Source: an uncultured Eubacterium sp.
GTDB lineage: Bacteria > Bacillota > Clostridia > Oscillospirales > Acutalibacteraceae
Assembly (NCBI GenBank): GCA_900539325.1
Contig: UQCC01000016.1
Coordinates: forward strand, 1-10,204
Direction: 5' to 3'
Length of the DNA: 10,204 bases
Below, in pieces: positions 4,986 through 10,204 of the stretch. Position numbers and translations under genes: made by a program. Every line of letters begins with the position of its first letter. The stretch's first letter is position 1. The notes under the pieces are model-generated. The model searched no databases and was not told where the DNA came from. It saw only the letters and a list, made by a program, of their open reading frames with translations.

Positions 4986-7709
4986 ATGCACAATCCATTA
5001 AATAAACGCTTTAAGCGTGATTTGCGTTCCGATGCAGGCAAGTATGTTGCAATATTTTTGTTTATAGTGTTCTTTATCGGTGCGGCATCGGGCTTTATGG
5101 TTGCCGACAATTCGGTTACGGCACAATTCAAAACAACGGCTGAAGAGTGCAACATAGAGGAAGGTCATCTTGCATTTAATGTCAGACCGTCAAACGAACT
5201 GTTGGGTAAAATAGAAAGCCAAAACGACCTAAAACTTTATGATTTAAGCTATAAAGAAGGAACCGTTAAAAAAGACAAAACCCTGCGTATTTACAAGGTG
5301 AGGAATGAGGTTAACAAAGAGTGTCTTATGAGCGGTGAAATGCCGACAAAGGACAGTGAAATTGCAGTTGACCGTATGTTTGCCGACAATAACAAAATCA
5401 CCGTTGGCGACAGCCTTAAAATAAAAGAAAAAAAGTATGTTGTATCGGGCTTGATTGCATTGTCCGATTACAGTGCTTTGTTCAAAAGCAATGCGGATAT
5501 GATGTTTGACGCCGTTGGTTTTGGAGTTGCCGTTATGACCGACAGCGGATACAACGCAATCGGAAATGCTCACGAAACAATTAATTATGCGTGGAAGTAC
5601 AACACTCCCGTTGAAGATGAAGAAACCGAAAATGCAAAAAGCGAACTTTTGATGAAGTCGCTTGAAAATATACTCAAAGAATACGATGAGCCGCTTATTC
5701 AGGCACAGGTGGATTCTCTTTACAAAAAAGCAAAGCCGTACATAAACAGCCTTCGTGATGAATTTGATGTTGCCGAAAAAGAGCTTGAATTAAAGTATTT
5801 TGCCGCTATAAGAAAAGCAAGTATAAACGATACGGCAAAGATGGCAAAGGAACTCGGTATTACCGAAAAACAGTACAAAAATCTAAAGCAGGTTCTCGAA
5901 GATGCGGACAAAAACAGCGATGAGTGGGATTTTGACTCACTCGATTCCGCACCTAAAATCAATCTTGACGATTACAAAACAAGTGATGATATGGATTTTG
6001 ACGATATGTACAATCAAATCTATAAAATCGTTGATGCAGTAAGCGACGCCAAACTTTACGATTGCAGTCAAATTTACCGTGACCTTGCTTCGCTTAAAAA
6101 AATTACGGATAAATTCAGCATAGACGACAGCGGAATACTCAACATAAAGGATTACAGTGCAAAATACACCAACAAATCCATTATGTACGCCCGAGAAGAC
6201 AGCGGCTCGGACAAAGCGACTATGATGCTGATGACATATATCATTATGGTTGTCATTGCGTTTCTCTTTGCCGTTACAACCTCAAACACCATCACAAAAG
6301 AGGCAAATGTTATCGGCACGCTCCGTGCAATGGGTTATTCAAAAGGCGAACTGATTCGCCACTATATGTTTTTGCCGATTGCGGTAACGCTTGCGGGCAG
6401 TATTGTCGGCAATGTTTTAGGGTATACGCTCTTCCAAAAGGTTTTTGTGGGAGTCTATTACTCAAATTATTCGCTCCCTACATTCAAAATGCTGTGGAAT
6501 ATGAATGCGTTTTGGGAAACAACGGTGGTGCCGTTTATTCTGATGATACTTGTAAACTTTGCTATGCTTACAAAGAAGCTTAAAATCAGTCCGCTGAATT
6601 TCATCAGGGGCGAGCTTAAAGAAAGCGGACAAAAACGGCTGATAAAACTTCCAAAGAAAATGCCGTTTTTCTCAAAGTTCCGACTTCGCATTTTCTTCCA
6701 AAATGTGCCGTCGTATCTTACTCTTGCCTTGGGCGTATTCCTTGCCGGAGTTCTCGTTGTGTTCGGCTCAATGTATGGTCCGTTGCTCGATGATTATGCA
6801 AATATTGTTAAGGAAAATCAGCTTTCAAAATATCAGTATGTTATGATTAACGAGGCAGAAAGCGAAAATGCCGATGCCGAAAAATTCTGTATGACTTCGC
6901 TTCAAACAACCGACAAAAAGTTTATGACCGATGATGTAACGATTTACGGAGTTGAAAATCAAAGCAAATACATCACCGAAAATATTCCGATGGGTGAGGT
7001 GCTTGTTTCAAGTGCAATGGCAGAAAAGTTCGGACTTTCCTCCGGCGATGAATTCACGCTGAAAGAGCAGTATAAAGACAAAACCTATTCGTTCAAAGTC
7101 GGCGGAGTGTATAACTATGATGCCGCAATCACCGTGTTTATGAATCGAGGCGATTATCTCACTCAATTTAATGAAAAATCGGATTATTTCAACGGATACT
7201 TCAGCAATTCAAAACTTGATGATTTAAGCGATGACGATGTTGCCACCGTTATTACCGAAAAGGATTTGACCAAAGTTGTCACCCAAATGCAGGTGTCTAT
7301 GACGGAGTTTGTAAAGGTGTTTAAGGCACTGGGCGTTGTCATTTTCCTGCTTGTAATGTTTATATTGACAAAGCAGATTATTGAAAAAAACAGCAAGTCC
7401 GTATCCATGACAAAAATTCTCGGATTTTCGGATATTGAAATAGGCAAGCTTTATATAATCATAACTTCGCTTGTTGTGCTTGCGTCACTTTTAATATCCG
7501 TTCCGCTTATATCACTTGCGTTGCGTTGGGCGTTCAAGTCGTATATTTATACGCAGATGACGGGATATATTCCGTACATAGTTTCAAACAGCTGTTATGT
7601 AACAATGGTGGTTTTGGGCATTGTCAGCTACACTGTTGTTGCGTGCCTTATGCTTCTTAAAATCAAAAAAACGCCTCTCGGCGAAGCACTCAAAAATCAA
7701 TCATTTTAG
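4986..7709 (+). CDS. Large FtsX-type ABC transporter permease (8 predicted helices)
   Basis: The protein has 907 residues. Its ribosome site AAGGAG (4969-4974) overlaps the stop of the ATPase gene. Predicted membrane helices lie at about 20-40, 412-432, 462-484, 510-530, 575-597, 779-797, 820-845 and 868-892. That is a doubled FtsX unit: one helix, a long outer domain, three helices, then one helix, a second outer domain and three helices. Both coupling regions keep the family pattern, EANVIGTLRAMGYSKGEL (439-456) and SVSMTKILGFSDIEIGKL (805-822). The first outer domain (about 41-411) is large; residues 212-380 are helical and highly charged and probably form an extended coiled arm, rich in Asp near 311-345. 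No membrane-fusion partner (HlyD type) is adjacent. Likely role: export, lipoprotein handling or defence against envelope-active compounds; the substrate cannot be assigned. Confidence 0.93.
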   Translation: MHNPLNKRFKRDLRSDAGKYVAIFLFIVFFIGAASGFMVADNSVTAQFKTTAEECNIEEGHLAFNVRPSNELLGKIESQNDLKLYDLSYKEGTVKKDKTLRIYKVRNEVNKECLMSGEMPTKDSEIAVDRMFADNNKITVGDSLKIKEKKYVVSGLIALSDYSALFKSNADMMFDAVGFGVAVMTDSGYNAIGNAHETINYAWKYNTPVEDEETENAKSELLMKSLENILKEYDEPLIQAQVDSLYKKAKPYINSLRDEFDVAEKELELKYFAAIRKASINDTAKMAKELGITEKQYKNLKQVLEDADKNSDEWDFDSLDSAPKINLDDYKTSDDMDFDDMYNQIYKIVDAVSDAKLYDCSQIYRDLASLKKITDKFSIDDSGILNIKDYSAKYTNKSIMYAREDSGSDKATMMLMTYIIMVVIAFLFAVTTSNTITKEANVIGTLRAMGYSKGELIRHYMFLPIAVTLAGSIVGNVLGYTLFQKVFVGVYYSNYSLPTFKMLWNMNAFWETTVVPFILMILVNFAMLTKKLKISPLNFIRGELKESGQKRLIKLPKKMPFFSKFRLRIFFQNVPSYLTLALGVFLAGVLVVFGSMYGPLLDDYANIVKENQLSKYQYVMINEAESENADAEKFCMTSLQTTDKKFMTDDVTIYGVENQSKYITENIPMGEVLVSSAMAEKFGLSSGDEFTLKEQYKDKTYSFKVGGVYNYDAAITVFMNRGDYLTQFNEKSDYFNGYFSNSKLDDLSDDDVATVITEKDLTKVVTQMQVSMTEFVKVFKALGVVIFLLVMFILTKQIIEKNSKSVSMTKILGFSDIEIGKLYIIITSLVVLASLLISVPLISLALRWAFKSYIYTQMTGYIPYIVSNSCYVTMVVLGIVSYTVVACLMLLKIKKTPLGEALKNQSF

Positions 7710-7728
7710 TTTGATTAAATATTTAAAT

Positions 7729-7763
7729 AAAAACCGCACCTGTTGAATTTGACAAGTGCGGTT
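7729..7763. terminator. Hairpin terminator between convergent genes
   Basis: AACCGCAC (7732-7739) pairs with GTGCGGTT (7756-7763), and TGT (7741-7743) with ACA (7752-7754) extends the stem past one mismatch. On the minus strand it is followed by five T residues (A run 7729-7733), so it best serves the rhodanese/TtcA gene. It also lies 22 bases after the permease stop and may end that operon, although the plus-strand T tract is weak. Confidence 0.78.
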
Positions 7764-7781
7764 GCTTTGGTTAAGCGAGTT

Positions 7782-8930
7782 TTATTTATTGTAGTTTTCA
7801 AGGAAGTTGTGCTTTACGCCGTCCTTTTTGTATGCAATTACGGTGTCGATATTTACATTTTCAACACTGCGGAAGATGTTGCTTTCAACCTGCGGGTTGA
7901 CCTTTTTCATCTCTCTTATCATATTTTTGATTTCCTGACGCTTTGAGGCATTGTCCGGATTGCACGAGGTGCAGGTGTCGGTGAATTTGCACGCACATTG
8001 GATAAAGTGTAAATCGTTGTAGTCACGCCAGCGTTTGATGTCGTCCTCACGGATGAGATACATCGGGCGGATAAGTTCCATTCCCTCAAAGTTTGTTGAA
8101 TGAAGTTTCGGCATCATTGTTTGCACCTGACCGCCGTAAAGCATACCCATAAGCACGGTTTCGATAACATCATCGTAGTGATGACCGAGTGCGATTTTGT
8201 TGCAGCCGAGTTCCTTTGCCTTGTTGTAGAGGTGACCCCTCCTCATTCTTGCACAAAGGTAGCAAGGCGATTTTTCAATATGCAAAACCGATTCAAAAAT
8301 ATTCGATTCAAACACGGTAATCGGAATGTTGAGAAGTTTTGCGTTTTTCTCTATAATCTCTCTGTTTTCGGGGCTGTAACCCGGGTCCATAACAAGAAAA
8401 ACGACTTCAAACGGAAACTTGTTGTGCCTTTTAAGTTCCTGAAAAAGCTTTGCCATAAGCATTGAATCTTTGCCGCCCGAAATGCAAACGGCGATTTTGT
8501 CGCCCTCTTCAACAAGGTTGTAATCGTTGAGTGCCGCAGTAAATCTGCTCCAAATCTCTTTGTGGAACTTTTTGTTTATGCTTCGCTCAATGTCCTTTGC
8601 TCTGTTTGAATTCACCTTGAGCTCCGACAGCATATAGCCGTAGTATCCGTCTTTGAGGTTTGCGGCAAGATAGCCGTGCTGTCTTAAATTTTCGGCAATC
8701 GGGTCGCTGATAATGCCGCTTTTGCAACAGATGATGAGAAGTTTATCTTTCGGCAGAGTGTCAAGACTTTCTTCAAGTTTTGCCTGCGGAATGTTCACCG
8801 CTCCGTTGATTGTGCCGTAGGTAAATGCAATTTCGTCACGGATGTCGATAACCGTATAGTCATTGCTGTCAAGCGTTTTCATCTCGTCAACGGTTATTTG
8901 TTCAATTTTTTCAAAATCACTTTTTGTCAT
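7782..8930 (-). CDS. Rhodanese domain fused to a TtcA-like tRNA thiolation PP-loop ATPase
   Basis: From the ATG at 8930 the protein has 382 residues. GGAG (8938-8941) lies seven bases upstream; an in-frame GTG at 8957 would add nine residues but would place this ribosome site inside the gene. Residues 10-110 form a rhodanese domain with VIDIRDE and an active loop IICCKSG, in which C69 should carry the persulfide. Residues 145-340 are a PP-loop ATPase: SGGKDS (151-156), the CYLC pair (223-226) and GHHYDDVIET (249-258), as in TtcA, which uses an iron-sulfur cluster to make 2-thiocytidine in tRNA. Further Cys are C312, C314, C320 and C323, and one of these may be the third cluster ligand. The fusion suggests that sulfur passes from the rhodanese Cys directly to the adenylated tRNA base. 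The gene has its own promoter and terminator. Exact tRNA target not proven. Confidence 0.86.
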   Translation of the reverse strand: MTKSDFEKIEQITVDEMKTLDSNDYTVIDIRDEIAFTYGTINGAVNIPQAKLEESLDTLPKDKLLIICCKSGIISDPIAENLRQHGYLAANLKDGYYGYMLSELKVNSNRAKDIERSINKKFHKEIWSRFTAALNDYNLVEEGDKIAVCISGGKDSMLMAKLFQELKRHNKFPFEVVFLVMDPGYSPENREIIEKNAKLLNIPITVFESNIFESVLHIEKSPCYLCARMRRGHLYNKAKELGCNKIALGHHYDDVIETVLMGMLYGGQVQTMMPKLHSTNFEGMELIRPMYLIREDDIKRWRDYNDLHFIQCACKFTDTCTSCNPDNASKRQEIKNMIREMKKVNPQVESNIFRSVENVNIDTVIAYKKDGVKHNFLENYNK

Positions 8931-8961
8931 AGTTTTGCTCCGAACGTAAAATATCACAAAT

Positions 8962-8989
8962 ATTATAGCAGAAATGCCAAAAAATTCAA
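8962..8989 (-). promoter_or_regulatory. Promoter of the rhodanese/TtcA gene
   Basis: On the minus strand TATAAT (8962-8967) is preceded by TGC, an extended -10. TTGAAT (8984-8989) lies 16 bases upstream. It fits in the 69-base gap after the PHP gene and gives a leader of roughly 25 bases. Confidence 0.72.
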
Positions 8990-8999
8990 TGAAAATTTG

Positions 9000-9992
9000 T
9001 CATTCTATCCAAATTGGATTTGTAAATGCCCAAAACATTTCCGGCATTGTTTTGTTTGTCTTTTTGACTCCTCTGTTGCCGAGGAAGGTTCTCTCCGCAA
9101 ATGCCACAACCCTTGTTGATACCGGACCGAGGTTGTAATCTATTTCGGCACGGATAAAGCCTGCCTCTTTGATTTTAAACTGTGCCGACCAAGTTTTGAA
9201 ATTCTTTTCCGCCGTGTGGGTAAAAATCACCTTGTCGTTGTTGTAAACTACAAGTTTGTGACCTTTTTTGAATTTTGTAATTGTTATTTCCGCCGTGTCG
9301 TTTTCGGACAGTTTTGCCGTGTCGCCCACCTGAGCCGAACCTACGGTTAAGTAAATCATACTCGATTTAGGCGAGTTTGTAACAACGCTCCTGCCCTCAC
9401 GGATGGCTTTTAGGATTGAGTCGGCAGTCTTTTCTTCTGCCAAAACATAGGTTGTCGGCACGGCAAGAAACGATACGGGGCCGTAATATCTGTGATGGTC
9501 CGAGCCGCCCACAGCCATAATTTTGTTGTCCTTGAGCAACTGTTTGTGCCACCACTCCATATTTTTCAGGTTGTCGGAGTGCTGAACGGTGTTCCAAACC
9601 TCAACCGTGTCAAATTTAAATTCGTCTTTGTCAAGCAAAAACGGACAGTTTGAGCAAAACGGGTGATTGAGCGAAATTGTTGCTCCGGCTTCTCGGCTTG
9701 CGTCAATCAGCTTTTTGTAATCCTCAACGGTGTCAAGTTTGTGCGGCGGGTCGTGCGGAACTTTTGCACCCCAAACATTAACATGTCCCGGTTCGTCTGT
9801 AAGCTCTTGACCTTGAATAATCAGCATATCGCCGTCAAATCGGCTTTTCTTAATCGTGTTGTAGTTGTGGTCTGTGATTATCATATAATCAAGGCCGATT
9901 TTTTTACATTCCGAAATCAGCTTTTCGGGCGTCATATTACCGTCGGAATTTGTTGTGTGCAAATGGGTGTCGCCCTTGTACCATTTTTTCAT
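9000..9992 (-). CDS. PHP-domain metallohydrolase, CehA type
   Basis: This 330-residue protein carries the complete metal-binding set of the PHP superfamily. The residues are H10 and H12 with D17 (GDTHLHTTNSDG), D41 and H42 (ITDHN), E63 (GQEL), H70 (PGHVNVWG), H110 (LNHPF), and D165 with H166 (GGSDHH). Such proteins hold two or three metal ions and hydrolyse phosphoesters. CehA-like members have a C-terminal beta domain like the one at about 205-330, ending in AFTNPIWIE. No signal peptide is seen, so it is probably cytoplasmic. AAAGGGG (10001-10007, minus strand) precedes the ATG by eight bases. The rhodanese/TtcA gene lies downstream on the same strand after 69 bases; partial read-through is possible but that gene has its own promoter. 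Substrate unknown; phosphodiesters or phosphorylated sugars are guesses. Confidence 0.88.
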   Translation of the reverse strand: MKKWYKGDTHLHTTNSDGNMTPEKLISECKKIGLDYMIITDHNYNTIKKSRFDGDMLIIQGQELTDEPGHVNVWGAKVPHDPPHKLDTVEDYKKLIDASREAGATISLNHPFCSNCPFLLDKDEFKFDTVEVWNTVQHSDNLKNMEWWHKQLLKDNKIMAVGGSDHHRYYGPVSFLAVPTTYVLAEEKTADSILKAIREGRSVVTNSPKSSMIYLTVGSAQVGDTAKLSENDTAEITITKFKKGHKLVVYNNDKVIFTHTAEKNFKTWSAQFKIKEAGFIRAEIDYNLGPVSTRVVAFAERTFLGNRGVKKTNKTMPEMFWAFTNPIWIE

Positions 9993-10018
9993 AATACCAA
10001 CCCCTTTAATATATACTT

Positions 10019-10048
10019 ATTATATCATATTTGCGGAATGTGTTGCAA
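10019..10048 (-). promoter_or_regulatory. Promoter of the PHP gene
   Basis: On the minus strand TATAAT (10019-10024) is a perfect -10, with TTGCAA (10043-10048) 18 bases upstream as the -35. It lies about 26 bases before the start codon at 9992, which leaves a very short leader. Confidence 0.7.
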
Positions 10049-10166
10049 TAAGTATAAATATATGTTATTTTAAAACTGAAAGAATATCAGACTGTCGATA
10101 AAGTCCCTGAATCACGCCATTAAAAATAAACTAATCGATTTGAGCCTCTCTTGTGTAAAGGGTGCG

Positions 10167-10200
10167 GGTCTCCTGTGGAGACCTCTGCATTTTAATGCAG
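10167..10200. other. Two tandem hairpins at the window edge, possible structured RNA or terminator
   Basis: GGTCTCC (10167-10173) and GGAGACC (10177-10183) form a perfect 7-bp stem with a three-base loop. One base later CTGCATT (10185-10191) and AATGCAG (10194-10200) form a second perfect 7-bp stem. There is no T tract on the plus strand. On the minus strand the 3' side is GC-rich, so neither looks like a standard terminator. They may belong to an RNA element or gene that continues past the window. I matched no known RNA family. Confidence 0.4.
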
Positions 10201-10204
10201 AAGC

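Noticed and set aside
8931..8957. Upstream GTG start for the rhodanese/TtcA gene
   Set aside because: The only good ribosome site (GGAG, 8938-8941) lies inside this extension and at the right distance from the ATG at 8930; the GTG has no such site and is close to the predicted transcription start.
9663..10073. Open frame of 136 codons on the plus strand opposite the PHP gene
   Set aside because: It overlaps the metal-binding core of the PHP gene in antisense and has no family motif; it is best explained as a shadow.
10087..10198. Possible small zinc-finger coding piece (CKGCGSPVET in one plus frame)
   Set aside because: The frame is closed by stops shortly on both sides and has no start codon or ribosome site; the hairpins are a simpler reading.
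10161..10204. Signal recognition particle RNA, 6S RNA or SAM riboswitch
   Set aside because: The diagnostic conserved loops of these families were looked for and not found in the visible part.

Overview
The window looks like a chromosomal stretch from an anaerobic, gut-type clostridial Firmicute (Oscillospiraceae/Lachnospiraceae-like). The evidence is low to moderate GC, AGGAGG-type ribosome binding sites, sigma-A-like promoters, and gene families typical of that group: a MacB/FtsX-type ABC pair, a LysR regulator, a rhodanese/TtcA fusion and a CehA-type PHP protein. No rRNA, tRNA, CRISPR array or complete insertion sequence was recognised. The species cannot be named from this sequence.

Left part (1-1988). 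This part is visibly more AT-rich and favours AGA/AGG and ATA codons. It holds the C-terminal end of a RibF-type riboflavin kinase/FAD synthetase (1-273). Next is a CpaE/receiver-like protein that ends abruptly after a four-unit, 33-bp coiled-coil repeat (337-876). A consensus TTGACA-17-TATAAT promoter lies inside the 3' end of that gene and drives an orphan DNA-polymerase-beta-like nucleotidyltransferase (910-1560), which has its own terminator. A gene-free stretch of about 380 bases follows, full of short nested inverted repeats. Together these read like a remodelled or mobile-element-scarred zone, or a junction between two sequence backgrounds.

Middle part (1989-7709). A MetE-like cobalamin-independent methionine synthase catalytic domain and a LysR regulator lie on the minus strand, with the regulator upstream. 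Divergent from the LysR gene, and sharing its promoter region, is a two-gene operon: a MacB-type ATPase and a 907-residue, 8-helix FtsX-type permease. The operon promoter is followed by two 16-bp operator palindromes (GTTAGCA-N2-TGCTAAC type). These predict a dedicated repressor, probably TetR- or MarR-like, that is not encoded in the window.

Right part (7710-10204). A hairpin terminator separates the convergent permease and rhodanese/TtcA genes. The rhodanese/TtcA fusion (tRNA thiolation type) and, upstream of it, a PHP-domain metallohydrolase of the CehA type lie on the minus strand, each with its own promoter. The last 130 bases hold no gene I can support, but end in two tandem hairpins that run up to the window edge.

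The genes form independent small units: sulfur/one-carbon metabolism (MetE-like plus LysR), regulated export or envelope-stress transport (ABC pair), tRNA sulfuration, and phosphoesterase activity. No single new multi-gene system is evident. The most unusual items are the truncated gene/nucleotidyltransferase junction, the paired operators lacking a regulator, and the rhodanese-TtcA fusion.
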